From Sphingobacteriia bacterium (GTDB taxonomy: Bacteria > Bacteroidota > Bacteroidia > Bacteroidales > 4484-276): a DNA stretch of 35,116 bases. The stretch lies in the NCBI GenBank assembly GCA_009930115.1, contig RZYY01000016.1, forward strand, positions 1-35,116. The letters are read 5' to 3'. Every line of letters starts with the position of its first letter. Position 1 is the first letter of the stretch. Below, piece by piece: positions 1 through 8,257 of this stretch. The position numbers and the translations under genes are program-made. Below the pieces are notes generated by a model. That model searched no databases. It worked only from the letters and a program-made list of their open reading frames with translations, and was not told where the DNA came from.

Positions 1-1
1 T

Positions 2-1366
2 AACAAACCTGACGACACTGCTTAAATTCTTCAGGACGGATGGTTGCATACGGGAGACCTGGGCGAAATTGACAAAAAAGGATACCTGAAAATTACAGGC
101 CGTAAAAAAGAAATCATTGTAACCTCAAGCGGAAAAAACATTAATCCGGCTGAACTGGAGCAATCAATCGAAGAAAAAATAAATGGTATTGCCGAAGTAG
201 GGGTGTTGCTGAGCAACGAAAAGCTACATGCAATCATACGGCCGGATCATGTGAAACTCGGTGAAGCAGGTGTTTTGGATATGAAAAAATATTTCAGGGA
301 AGAACTCATCAGCCGGTTCAACAAAGATGTCAGTCCGCACAAGAAAATCATTTCCTTTACCATTTCCGAGAGTGAACTTCCGCGAACCCGGCTGGGTAAA
401 CTCCAGCGCTTCAGGCTTCAGGCACTGTTGCAAACGCTGTCAGGTGAGGAGAGACAAAAATCACCAGCTGATTTCGAAGAATATGCTGTAATAAAAACCT
501 ATCTTCAGGAGCAAAAATCCATTGAAGTATCGCCGGATGACCACCTTGAATTTGATCTTGGCCTCGATTCCCTTGATAAGGTAAGTTTTCAGACATGGCT
601 TGAAAAATCTTTTGGAGTGGACCTGAAAGGTGAACATCTGGTCAAATTCCCTTCAGTTGTCAAGCTTGCTGAGTATATCCGGGAAAAAAAGTCGGGATTT
701 CGCCACGAAACCATCAACTGGTCTGATATTTTAAAGGAAAAAGTACACATTCATTTTCCGGGGAGCTGGTATGCCAGCCACCTCATGCTGAAGCTCTCGA
801 AATATATTTATAAAGTTTATTTCAGGCTTTCGTACGACGGTTTGCAAAATCTTCCTCAGGCACCTTTTATCATGGCAGCAAATCATCAGAGTTTCTTTGA
901 TGGATTCATTATCGCTTCCCTTCTTAAGCGCAAAATATTTAGCAGAACCTATTTTTACGCAAAGGAAAAGCATGTGAAATCCAGATGGATGAAATTTTTA
1001 GCCCGGCATAACAATATCATCATCGTTGATCTGAACAACGATCTTCGTCTTTCCCTGCAAAAAATGGCCACAGCGTTGCAAAATAACCGGAACATCATCA
1101 TTTTTCCGGAAGGAACACGTACCAAAGACGGAGCTGTCGGTCAGTTTAAGGATACTTTTGCCATTCTGAGCCGTGAACTCGGAGTGCCGGTGGTTCCGGT
1201 AGCCATTAACGGCGCCTGGCATGCTTTCCCGAGAGGCAGTTTTTTCCCGAAACCATTCAGGCAGATAACAGTTAGTTTTCTTAAACCTATCCATCCGGGC
1301 AAAGAAACATATCAGTCAATTAGCCGCGTTGTGAGGGAACAAATTCAAAGCCAACTGGCATCTTAG
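2..1366 (+). CDS. AMP-binding acyl ligase / acyl carrier / PlsC-type acyltransferase fusion (3' part, with in-frame stop)
   Basis: This is the C-terminal part of a multidomain lipid enzyme whose 5' end lies outside the window. Numbering from the TTG at 44, the end of an adenylate-forming (acyl-CoA/acyl-ACP synthetase) domain covers roughly residues 1-125, with HTGDLG, the hinge region [18 protein letters not shown] and the likely catalytic Lys119 in TRLGK. An acyl-carrier domain follows (about 145-215) with the phosphopantetheine Ser176 in GLDSL. A 1-acylglycerol-phosphate acyltransferase domain follows (about 250-435) with H281-x4-D286 (HQSFFD) and FPEGTR at 354-359. The domain order recalls Aas-type acyl-ACP synthetase/acyltransferases but with a built-in carrier. 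Inference: it activates a fatty acid, holds it on the carrier and transfers it to a lysophospholipid. Translation upstream of 44 continues the family motif (NKPDDTA, then [11 protein letters not shown]) but is broken by TAA at 23-25. The gene may therefore be a pseudogene, or the read may hold an error. Family assignment is firm; integrity is doubtful. Confidence 0.8.
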
Positions 1367-1458
1367 TTTTCATTTTGTTGATGAACTATATTCGGGAGAC
1401 TTTCTTCCTAAATTTAAAATACAGAACAAATTCAATATCCGGTTTTAGGCAAAATCTC

Positions 1459-1466
1459 TACTTTTG
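1459..1466 (+). promoter_or_regulatory. Bacteroidota -7 element (TACTTTTG) for tRNA-Arg
   Basis: TACTTTTG matches the TAnnTTTG -7 consensus of the Bacteroidota primary sigma factor and lies 17 bases before the mature tRNA. I see no clear TTG -33 element at the usual distance. Confidence 0.55.
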
Positions 1467-1483
1467 CACGGATTAAAAGAATT

Positions 1484-1555
1484 GGCCCCATAGTTCAATG
1501 GATAGAATTTCAGATTCCGGTTCTGACGATGTGGGTTCGAATCCCGCTGGGGTCA
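1484..1555 (+). tRNA. tRNA-Arg, anticodon CCG
   Basis: The sequence folds into a complete cloverleaf. The acceptor stem pairs 1484-1490 (GGCCCCA) with 1548-1554 (TGGGGTC, one G-U). The D arm is GTTC/GAAT at 1493-1496 and 1505-1508. The anticodon stem is TCAGA/TCTGA at 1510-1514 and 1522-1526, with the seven-base loop TTCCGGT giving anticodon CCG at 1517-1519. The T arm is GTGGG/CCCGC around the loop TTCGAAT at 1536-1542. The discriminator is A1555. The 3' CCA is not encoded and must be added after transcription. It decodes the arginine codon CGG. Confidence 0.95.
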
Positions 1556-1605
1556 CATTTTCCATTTATGCTACAGTTGATATCCGGTCAGTCTTGTCAG
1601 ACTTG

Positions 1606-1629
1606 ACTTATCCTCAATAAGTTTTTTTT
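1606..1629 (+). terminator. Intrinsic terminator after tRNA-Arg
   Basis: ACTTAT (1606-1611) and ATAAGT (1617-1622) form a perfect 6-bp stem with a 5-base loop. A run of eight T follows at 1622-1629. It lies about 50 bases downstream of the tRNA and before the tgt promoter, so the tRNA appears to be its own transcription unit. Confidence 0.65.
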
Positions 1630-1712
1630 AAGTGTCAGCTGCATTGGCATATTTTTTAAACTCCTTTCAGATCTTTGAATAAAAGCATTTTTACCAACCA
1701 CCCCAAAAACCC

Positions 1713-1720
1713 TATCTTTG
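1713..1720 (+). promoter_or_regulatory. Bacteroidota -7 element (TATCTTTG) for tgt
   Basis: TATCTTTG fits TAnnTTTG and ends 23 bases before the tgt ATG, implying a very short leader. No TTG is visible at the standard -33 spacing. Confidence 0.55.
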
Positions 1721-1743
1721 CCGGCTTAAAATGAGATGACCTG

Positions 1744-2874
1744 ATGGAATTTAAGATAGAAACCACTGATAAACAAAGCATGGCGAGAGCCGGGATAATT
1801 TCCACCGATCATGGAATCATTCACACTCCGATTTTTATGCCTGTAGGTACAGCAGGAACAGTAAAGGCTGTACATTTCAGGGATATAAGTGAGGATGCCG
1901 GTGCCGAAATTGTACTGGGAAACACTTATCATCTTTACCTGAGGCCGGGAATGGAGATTATGGAACAGGCGGGCGGACTTCACCATTTTAATGGCTGGCG
2001 TAAACCATTGCTGACAGACAGCGGGGGATATCAGGTTTTCTCCCTTTCGGCACAGCGTAAAATAAAAGAAGAAGGTGCTCATTTTCGGTCGCATATTGAC
2101 GGGTCAAAGCATTTTTTTTCCCCGGAAAATATCATCGACATTCAACGAATTATCGGTGCCGATATCATTATGGCTTTTGATGAATGTACGCCCTGGCCCT
2201 GCGATTATGATTATGCCCGCCGTTCAATGGAGCTTACGCATCGCTGGCTCGATCGTTGCATCAGCCGTTTTGAAAATACTTCGCCCAAATATGGTCATCA
2301 TCAGTCACTTTTTCCGATTGTGCAGGGAAGCACCTTTGAAGATCTCCGAAAACATTCAGCTGAATATATTGCATCGAAAAATGCTGAGGGGAATGCAATC
2401 GGTGGTCTGTCGGTAGGTGAACCGGCCGAAAAAATGTATGAAATAACTGAGCTGGTATGCAGTATTTTACCCAAAGATCGCCCGCGTTATCTGATGGGTG
2501 TGGGCACTCCGGTAAACATTCTCGAAAGTATTTCACTGGGCATTGATATGTTCGACTGTGTAATGCCTACGCGAAATGGACGAAATGCTATGTTGTTTAC
2601 CAGCGAGGGAATCATAAATATGAAAAATGAGAAATGGAAGAACGACTTTTCACCGATTGATTCCAACGGGACATCATTTGTTGATAAAGCCTACAACAAG
2701 GCTTTTCTGCGTCACCTTTTCATTTCCGGCGAATACCTGGCTCCGATGATTGCCAGTTTGCATAATATTGCTTTCTATCTGTGGCTGGTCAAAACAGCCA
2801 GAGAGGAAATCATCCGTGGTACATTCGGCGAATGGAAAAAGAGGATGATTCCAAAATTGAACAACAGGTTATAA
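1744..2874 (+). CDS. tgt: Queuine/preQ1 tRNA-ribosyltransferase (TGT)
   Basis: Tgt exchanges guanine-34 of GUN-anticodon tRNAs for preQ1 in queuosine synthesis. The 376-residue protein has the normal family length and its motifs in order: GNTYHLYLRPG, TDSGGYQVFSL (Asp92 matches the active-site base), FPIVQG, GGLSVGE, YLMGVGTP and MFDCVMPTRNGRN (Asp271 matches the covalent nucleophile). The segment that normally carries the three zinc cysteines (CxCxxC) aligns here with residues about 306-314 and has none of them, although the later His of LHN remains. From memory, other Bacteroidota Tgt proteins share this loss, so it is probably a lineage trait and not damage. It is followed after 40 bases by the Lpt permease, likely in one operon. 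Confidence 0.95.
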   Translation: MEFKIETTDKQSMARAGIISTDHGIIHTPIFMPVGTAGTVKAVHFRDISEDAGAEIVLGNTYHLYLRPGMEIMEQAGGLHHFNGWRKPLLTDSGGYQVFSLSAQRKIKEEGAHFRSHIDGSKHFFSPENIIDIQRIIGADIIMAFDECTPWPCDYDYARRSMELTHRWLDRCISRFENTSPKYGHHQSLFPIVQGSTFEDLRKHSAEYIASKNAEGNAIGGLSVGEPAEKMYEITELVCSILPKDRPRYLMGVGTPVNILESISLGIDMFDCVMPTRNGRNAMLFTSEGIINMKNEKWKNDFSPIDSNGTSFVDKAYNKAFLRHLFISGEYLAPMIASLHNIAFYLWLVKTAREEIIRGTFGEWKKRMIPKLNNRL

Positions 2875-2914
2875 TTTTCCCCGTTCATTTGAGTTAACTA
2901 TCCATCAAAGGCCA

Positions 2915-3994
2915 ATGAAGATCATAGATCGTTATATCATCCGTAAGTTTCTCGGCACTTTCTTTTATTCCATTGCCCTGCTGTCGGTGGTAATCATTGT
3001 TTTTGACCTTTCTGAAAAGATTGATGACTTCCTCGAAAAAGAAGCTCCCCTTCGTGCCATTGTTTTCGATTATTATCTGAATTTTATCCCTTTTTTCGTG
3101 AACATGTTCAGTTACCTGTTCACTTTTATTGCTGTTATTTTTTTTACTTCAAAATTGGCCGGACACACCGAGATTGTTGCCATACTAAGCAGCGGGATCA
3201 GTTTTCGCAGGTTTCTTTGGCCTTATTTTATTTCGGCAACCCTCATCGGAATTCTTTCACTCTACATGGCCAATTTCCTTATCCCGAATACCAACAAAGT
3301 CATGTGGGCCTTCGAAAAAACCTATATCAAAAATCCTATCAGGAATGAAGACATGAACATCCACATGCAGATTGATCCGGGAGTTTTTATTTATGTGGAA
3401 AGCTTTAATACGTTTACAAAAATAGGCCAGAAATTTTCGCTGGAGCAGTTTAACGACGAGGGCCGGATGATTTACAAGCTCAATTCCGATCGTTTTAGCT
3501 GGGTCGAGGAAAGCGGGAAATGGAGGATCAACAATTATTATTATCGCCATCTTCTCGAAGACAGGGAAGTACTTGGCAAAGGGCTGGAAAAGGATACCCT
3601 GCTGAATTTGTATCCTTCCGAGTTCACAATAATTAAGGAAGACATCAAAACGATGGATTATTTCGAACTAAAAGCTTTTATCGAAAAGGAAAGCCTGCGG
3701 GGGTCACCAAAAGTAAGTGAATACAAAGTAGAGCAGTACAGACGCTATGCTTTTCCATTTTCCACACTGATTTTAACTTTGATCGGTGTATCGCTGTCGA
3801 GTCGAAAAGTACGTGGCGGGATTGGCATGCACCTTGGGGTTGGCATTGCCCTGGCCTTTTCGTACATTATGTTCATGCAGGTAAGTCAGGTTTTTGCTGC
3901 AGTTGGAGGCGTTCCTCCCCTGTTGGCTGTCTGGATTCCCAACATTATCTATGGTGTGCTGAGTATTTTTATGATACGCATGGCACCAAAGTAG
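2915..3994 (+). CDS. lptG: LptF/LptG family lipopolysaccharide export permease (probably LptG)
   Basis: This is an inner-membrane permease of the YjgP/YjgQ family. It pairs with the LptB ATPase to pull lipopolysaccharide out of the inner membrane and pass it to the periplasmic bridge. The 359-residue protein has the family layout: about three membrane segments near the N-terminus (roughly 12-32, 60-85 and 100-122), a periplasmic beta-jellyroll-like middle part, and three more membrane segments after residue 270. The opening KIIDRYIIRKFLGTF and the ending with GVPPLLAVWIPNIIY resemble LptG more than LptF, but family-level assignment is safer. It lies 40 bases after tgt on the same strand. kdsB, for the Kdo step of LPS core synthesis, lies nearby on the opposite strand. 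Confidence 0.85.
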   Translation: MKIIDRYIIRKFLGTFFYSIALLSVVIIVFDLSEKIDDFLEKEAPLRAIVFDYYLNFIPFFVNMFSYLFTFIAVIFFTSKLAGHTEIVAILSSGISFRRFLWPYFISATLIGILSLYMANFLIPNTNKVMWAFEKTYIKNPIRNEDMNIHMQIDPGVFIYVESFNTFTKIGQKFSLEQFNDEGRMIYKLNSDRFSWVEESGKWRINNYYYRHLLEDREVLGKGLEKDTLLNLYPSEFTIIKEDIKTMDYFELKAFIEKESLRGSPKVSEYKVEQYRRYAFPFSTLILTLIGVSLSSRKVRGGIGMHLGVGIALAFSYIMFMQVSQVFAAVGGVPPLLAVWIPNIIYGVLSIFMIRMAPK

Positions 3995-4078
3995 GCTTTT
4001 TATACTGAGGAACCACAGATATAATAGAATTGATTACCGGCACTATCACCTATTGCTGGAGGATTATTTTGCAAAAAG

Positions 4079-4759
4079 TCACTCACAGGAAGTGTTGTTA
4101 AGCAGGAATTTTAAGTACTTAATTTTTTCTCCTTTTTGGCGAAATTTTTCTTCATAAAAGGTTTTGATCGAAACGAAATCACTGTTTTCTGAATGTTGGT
4201 CAACATCGTAAGTGTGAAAAAGTAACGAAAGCCCGTTTTCTTGAATTACCCCTAAAGTATAGTCAAAAAATGAGGTATTGTCGGTTTTCAGGTGAATGAT
4301 TGTGTTGGTAGATGCCACCTGGCGATATCGTTCCATGAACTGAGGTGAGGTAAGCCGCTTTTTTGTTTTTGGTTTTTCCGGAAAAGGGTCAGGGAAAGTA
4401 ATCCAGATTTCATCCACTTCTTCCGGGGCAAAAATGTCTGCTATCAGCTCAACCTGTATTCTTACAAAAGCCACATTTGTCATCCGGGATTCATGGGCTG
4501 TTTTGGCTCCGCGCCACATTCGGGCACCTTTAAGGTCGATGCCAATGAAATTTTTTTCAGGGTATCGTGTTGCAAGGCCTGTGGTAAACTCTCCTTTTCC
4601 ACAGCCCAGCTCAACAACCAATGGATGATTGTTGTGAAAAAAATCATTTTTCCATTTTCCTTTCAGCGGGAAACCTTTTTTCAGCAATTCAAAGCCGGGC
4701 TGAAAGAAATGCGGGAAGGTAGCATTTTCAGCAAAATGTTGAAGTTTCTTTTTGGTCAC
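4079..4759 (-). CDS. trmB: tRNA (guanine-N7-)-methyltransferase TrmB
   Basis: TrmB uses S-adenosylmethionine to methylate N7 of G46 in the tRNA variable loop. The 226-residue protein has the SAM-binding motif VELGCGKGEFT, then FIGIDLKGARMWRGAK, and the signature WITFPDPFPEKPKTKKRLTSPQF, which corresponds to the family FPDPWPKKRHxKRRL block. The start is a GTG at 4759-4757. It is chosen because a near-perfect Shine-Dalgarno AGGAGG (4764-4769) lies just upstream, unusual for this phylum. It is the last gene of a minus-strand run that begins at cobB and lies 39 bases after the HU/SPOR gene. Confidence 0.92.
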   Translation of the reverse strand: MTKKKLQHFAENATFPHFFQPGFELLKKGFPLKGKWKNDFFHNNHPLVVELGCGKGEFTTGLATRYPEKNFIGIDLKGARMWRGAKTAHESRMTNVAFVRIQVELIADIFAPEEVDEIWITFPDPFPEKPKTKKRLTSPQFMERYRQVASTNTIIHLKTDNTSFFDYTLGVIQENGLSLLFHTYDVDQHSENSDFVSIKTFYEEKFRQKGEKIKYLKFLLNNTSCE

Positions 4760-4763
4760 CTTT

Positions 4764-4769
4764 CCTCCT
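4764..4769 (-). promoter_or_regulatory. Shine-Dalgarno site (AGGAGG) that sets the GTG start of trmB
   Basis: On the minus strand AGGAGG is followed by four bases and then GTG. Most genes in this window lack such a site, so it helps fix the non-ATG start. Confidence 0.5.
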
Positions 4770-4798
4770 GATTGCGCTAAGGTTATGTGCAGGATTAT

Positions 4799-5896
4799 TT
4801 ATTGCCTTAGCAGCCAGATATTGGGATTGTATTTTCTCCGGACTTTTTCCAGCTCGTCAAGTGCATCATTTTTTTTGAGGTAGGCAGCTATGCTCACCCG
4901 ATAATATCCATTTGCAGCCTGGCCGATAATTTTCGGATCATAACCGTCAGCTGCAAAGCTTGTAATGAGTTCATCAGCATTTTCAGCTTTTTCAAATGAG
5001 CCGGCGATCAGATGGTACATCCTGATGTTGACTTTTTCGGGTGGATTGATTGGTTCGGCTTTTGGGGCCGGCGAGGTTGCAGCTACTACAACCGGTTCAT
5101 GCTGATCTGTTGTTGCGTTTTCAACTACATCGTCAGGTATTTCTTTTTCAACAGAAGATGCAGATATGGTTTCCTGTTTATTTTCAATTGCCTGATCTAC
5201 GCTTTTTGAAGTGAGGGGTAAGCTGATAGTCTGGGCAGAAGTGGTTACAGGCTCTGTGATGCGGGTCTGATTTTCACCGGATGGTTGATAAAAATGGAAA
5301 AGACCTGTTTCATTTTTAATGAATTGATTTACTCCGTTGAAATTGATAACAATCAGCCCGAAGATCAGAAATGCAGCTGCAATTCCTGTTGACCAGAATG
5401 CTGCACGGCGCAGGGTGTTACTTTTTTCAGTATAAGGTACAGGTGCAGTAAACGCAGGTGCTGTATGACGCAATGAACGTTGTATGGGTGGTGAAATGAA
5501 GGTGGAGAGCCCAAAAGCATCTTTGAGGTAATTTTCAGTAAAATCCTGTTCAAATTGAATATTGGCGTCAATGTCCTGAAAAAGAACACCGATTTTTTCC
5601 AGTTTTATCTGTTCCCCGGATTCGATCCTGAATGTAAAATCCTGGGCAGTTTCTTCGAGTTGCCTTACTGCTTCTTCAAACGAAATGTTTTGCCGGATGG
5701 CTGCATGGCTTGCCAGCAATCCATCATTTGCCCTGAGTTCTTTGTTGAAAAGGATTTTTTTGGCGGGGGGATAAAATGAATGTTGCCCGGGATGGATTTG
5801 TGCCGGCTGATAATTACACACAAATCCGCCAAACCCGGGGATGATCACGCAATCATGATCATGCAGGAGCTCGGCGATATATTTATTGATTTCCAT
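4799..5896 (-). CDS. HU-like (CCDC81-type) DNA-binding domain protein with membrane anchor and SPOR domain
   Basis: This 365-residue protein has three parts. Residues about 1-135 resemble the paired HU-like/CCDC81-type bacterial domains, recognisable from MEINKYIAELLHDHDCVIIPGFGGFV and LEKIGVLFQDIDANIQFE. A hydrophobic segment (about 165-187, AAFWSTGIAAAFLIFGLIVI) should span the inner membrane. After a low-complexity, Ser/Thr/Pro-rich linker, residues about 290-365 form a SPOR domain (MYHLIAGSFEKAENADELI...YYRVSIAAY). SPOR domains bind denuded peptidoglycan glycan strands, often at division sites. Inference: the protein could link a cytoplasmic HU-like domain to the cell wall, though DNA binding by this domain is not shown here. 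It lies between kdsB (45 bases upstream) and trmB. No gene symbol is established that I know of. Confidence 0.85.
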   Translation of the reverse strand: MEINKYIAELLHDHDCVIIPGFGGFVCNYQPAQIHPGQHSFYPPAKKILFNKELRANDGLLASHAAIRQNISFEEAVRQLEETAQDFTFRIESGEQIKLEKIGVLFQDIDANIQFEQDFTENYLKDAFGLSTFISPPIQRSLRHTAPAFTAPVPYTEKSNTLRRAAFWSTGIAAAFLIFGLIVINFNGVNQFIKNETGLFHFYQPSGENQTRITEPVTTSAQTISLPLTSKSVDQAIENKQETISASSVEKEIPDDVVENATTDQHEPVVVAATSPAPKAEPINPPEKVNIRMYHLIAGSFEKAENADELITSFAADGYDPKIIGQAANGYYRVSIAAYLKKNDALDELEKVRRKYNPNIWLLRQ

Positions 5897-5941
5897 GATC
5901 CGACGGATTTTTTTTATCGTGCTAAGTTAAACTAAAGATTT

Positions 5942-6688
5942 TTAGGAACGGTAAAATGTTGATAATTTTTTAAGATCATCGGGGGTGTCAACGGCAAATC
6001 CTTCTTTATCAGTTTCAGCAGTATGAATGGTCATACCATGTTCGATCCAGCGAAGTTGTTCGAGCGATTCAGCGGTTTCGAGTTTTGAGGCAGGCAGCCG
6101 GACAATTTTTTCAAGCATTTTTGTGCGGTAGGCGTAAATGCCGATGTGTTTGTAAAAGTTGGCTTTATTAAGCCAGTTCTGCTGGTTTTCGTTTCTGACA
6201 AAAGGTATTGGTGACCGGCTGAAAAAAACTGCCCTTGAATTTATATCAGTTACAACCTTGACTATATTTGGATTAAAGAGTTCTTCAGTTGAACTGATTC
6301 TTTTTATTAAAGTTGCAATTTGAACATTTTCATTGCTGAAAAGTTCAGCGAGTTTGTTTATTTGATCAGGGTCTATAAAAGGTTCATCTCCCTGGATGTT
6401 GATAACAATGTCGGGGAGTGGTGCAGCTATCCTGTTCACTGCCTCAAAGCAACGGGAAGTACCGCTTTGATGGTCATGAGAAGTCATTACTGCTTCACCA
6501 CCGAAGCTTTCAACATGCTCAAGGATACGTTGGTCGTCAGTTGCGACAATTACTTTGTTAAGCAGGACTGATTTTTTTGATTGTTCGTACACCCTGCGGA
6601 TCATGGATTTTCCCATGATGTCGGCCAAAGGTTTTCCCGGAAACCGGGTGGAGGCATATCTTGCCGGTATAATTCCAAAGATGTTCAT
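5942..6688 (-). CDS. kdsB: 3-deoxy-manno-octulosonate cytidylyltransferase (CMP-Kdo synthetase)
   Basis: KdsB activates Kdo with CTP to give CMP-Kdo for the LPS inner core, in the cytoplasm. The 248-residue length is typical. Diagnostic blocks are [16 protein letters not shown] (nucleotide-binding N-terminus), [54 protein letters not shown] and KHIGIYAYR. The ATG at 6688-6686 overlaps the prfB stop as ATGA, so the two genes are probably translationally coupled. It belongs to the run cobB-recX-prfB-kdsB-HU/SPOR-trmB. Confidence 0.96.
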   Translation of the reverse strand: MNIFGIIPARYASTRFPGKPLADIMGKSMIRRVYEQSKKSVLLNKVIVATDDQRILEHVESFGGEAVMTSHDHQSGTSRCFEAVNRIAAPLPDIVINIQGDEPFIDPDQINKLAELFSNENVQIATLIKRISSTEELFNPNIVKVVTDINSRAVFFSRSPIPFVRNENQQNWLNKANFYKHIGIYAYRTKMLEKIVRLPASKLETAESLEQLRWIEHGMTIHTAETDKEGFAVDTPDDLKKLSTFYRS

Positions 6689-7786
6689 TTCACTGGTTTT
6701 TTTTGACCAAATTCCATAAGATAGGCTTTGATAAAATCATCAATTTCGCCATCCATTACAGCCTGAACGTTTCCTGTTTCATACCCGGTCCGAAGGTCTT
6801 TTACCAGTTTGTAAGGGTGCATCACATACGAACGGATTTGAGAACCAAAGTCTATTTTACGTTTTGAGTCTTCAATTTCAGCCTGGGTTTCCCGGCGTTT
6901 TCTAAGCTCAATTTCGTAAAGTTGTGATTTGAGCATGCGCATAGCTTTATCACGGTTTTGTGCCTGCGACCTGGTTTCCTGGCATTCGACAATAATTCCT
7001 GAAGGTGCATGTCTGAGGCGGACAGCTGTTTCCAGTTTGTTCACATTCTGGCCTCCCGGGCCGCTCGACCGAAAGGTGTCCCAGGAAATGTCGGCAGGGT
7101 TGATAACAATTTCGATGGATTCGTCGATGAGCGGATAAGCGTAAACCGATGCAAAGGAAGTGTGCCGTTTGTTGGCTGCATCGAATGGAGAAAGTCTTAC
7201 CAGTCTGTGCACACCGTTTTCCGACTTCAGATAGCCGTAAGCATATTCCCCTTCAAATTCAAGTGACACTGATTTTAATCCGGCAGTTTCGCCTTCCTGA
7301 AAATCAAGTTCGGTTACTTTATATTTGTTCAGCTCACCCCAGCGTATGTACATCCTCATCAGCATTTGTGCCCAGTCCTGACTTTCGGTGCCTCCTGCCC
7401 CCGGGTTGATGTGTACCACTGCGCTGAGTTTATCTTCTTCGTCACTCAGCATATTTCTGAACTCAAGGTCTTCGACAAGCCGGAGAGCATGTTTGTAAGC
7501 TCTTTCCAGCTCCTGTCCGGTGGCACCTTCTTCATTGTAAAATTCATAAATTACCATCAGGTCGTCGCAGGCATTTTTAACTTTTTCATATGCCGAGGTC
7601 CATGACCTGATGCTTTGAATTTCTTTCATGACCAATTCGGCTTTTTTCGGGTCTTTCCAGAAATTCTCCTTATGGGTGATTTCTTCTTTTTCGCTGATTT
7701 GCTTTAGTTTATTATCGATGTCAAAGATACCTCCTCAGGGCTTCTGTTCTTTTTTCGAGCTCTTTGATGTTTTCAGGTAAAGTCAT
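6685..7786 (-). CDS. prfB: Peptide chain release factor 2, expressed by programmed +1 frameshift
   Basis: RF2 releases finished proteins at UGA and UAA. The zero-frame part starts at ATG 7786-7784 and encodes 21 codons ending in CTT (7726-7724), followed by an in-frame TGA (7723-7721). Skipping one base (T7723) continues in the +1 frame at GAC (7722) to the stop at 6685. This gives complement(join(6685..7722,7724..7786)), 366 residues, matching the usual RF2 length. The site AGG AGG TAT CTT TGA C is the classic autoregulatory signal: an internal Shine-Dalgarno (7730-7735) three bases before CTT TGA. The protein has the RF2 stop-recognition tripeptide SPF (in [12 protein letters not shown]) and the catalytic GGQ ([11 protein letters not shown]). 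It begins 15 bases after recX and overlaps kdsB by four bases. Calling only the downstream frame would lose about 50 N-terminal residues. Confidence 0.97.
7720..7735 (-). promoter_or_regulatory. prfB recoding site (AGGAGG-TAT-CTT-TGA-C)
   Basis: The internal Shine-Dalgarno AGGAGG (7730-7735), a three-base spacer, the slippery CTT and the poorly terminating TGA C context match the +1 frameshift signal conserved in most bacterial prfB genes. When RF2 is scarce the TGA is read slowly and the ribosome shifts, so RF2 controls its own synthesis. Confidence 0.93.
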
Positions 7787-7801
7787 GATTCTATTTTTTC
7801 A

Positions 7802-8257
7802 TTAATTAAAAAATTTTTCAGCCAGATCGATTTCGTAACCTCTGGCGGATAAGAACGCCAATATTTTTTGTTTTCTTATAAAAGGTTCTGTTTCCTTTAG
7901 TTCTTTTGATTTTGATAAAATAAGCAGTTGAAGGTTTTTCCTGTACTGCTCTGTGTCAATTTGCTTCAATGCCTCCACAATTATTTCATGAGGTATTCGG
8001 CGGGCGTGAAGCCCTGAAGAAATTTTTAGCATACCCCATTTATTCTGGTTCACTTTGCTGCGCACATAAAGGTCGGCATAACGTTTTTCGGAAATGTAGT
8101 TTTCTTTCTCAAGCTGATTAATGAGAGTTGTTTTTATATCATCAGGTGCTCCCCATGCAGTGAGCTTTTGCCATACTTCTGACTTACAATGCTCAGCGGC
8201 TGCGCAATATTTTTTTGCTTTGCTTAAAAAGTCGTTGTAATTCAATGTATTTTTCAA
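7802..8257 (-). CDS. recX: Regulatory protein RecX
   Basis: RecX binds RecA filaments and limits their activity during recombination and the SOS response. The 151-residue protein fits the family: a small, all-helical, charged protein of three repeats with KAKKYCAAAEHCKSEVWQKL, LEKENYISEKRYADLYVRSKVNQNKWG and KQKILAFLSARGYEIDLAEKF. The start is a TTG (8257-8255) that overlaps the cobB stop as TTGA, pointing to translational coupling. recA itself is not in the window. Its place ahead of prfB looks like housekeeping operon packing and not a functional link. Confidence 0.88.
   Translation of the reverse strand: MKNTLNYNDFLSKAKKYCAAAEHCKSEVWQKLTAWGAPDDIKTTLINQLEKENYISEKRYADLYVRSKVNQNKWGMLKISSGLHARRIPHEIIVEALKQIDTEQYRKNLQLLILSKSKELKETEPFIRKQKILAFLSARGYEIDLAEKFFN

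Noticed and set aside
1726-2094. Open frame of 122 codons antisense to the start of tgt
   Set aside because: It covers conserved tgt motifs in antisense and has no family resemblance.
7636-7786. Stretch between prfB and recX as noncoding or a broken gene
   Set aside because: It encodes the prfB N-terminus in two frames joined by the classic +1 recoding site, so it is neither noncoding nor a pseudogene.
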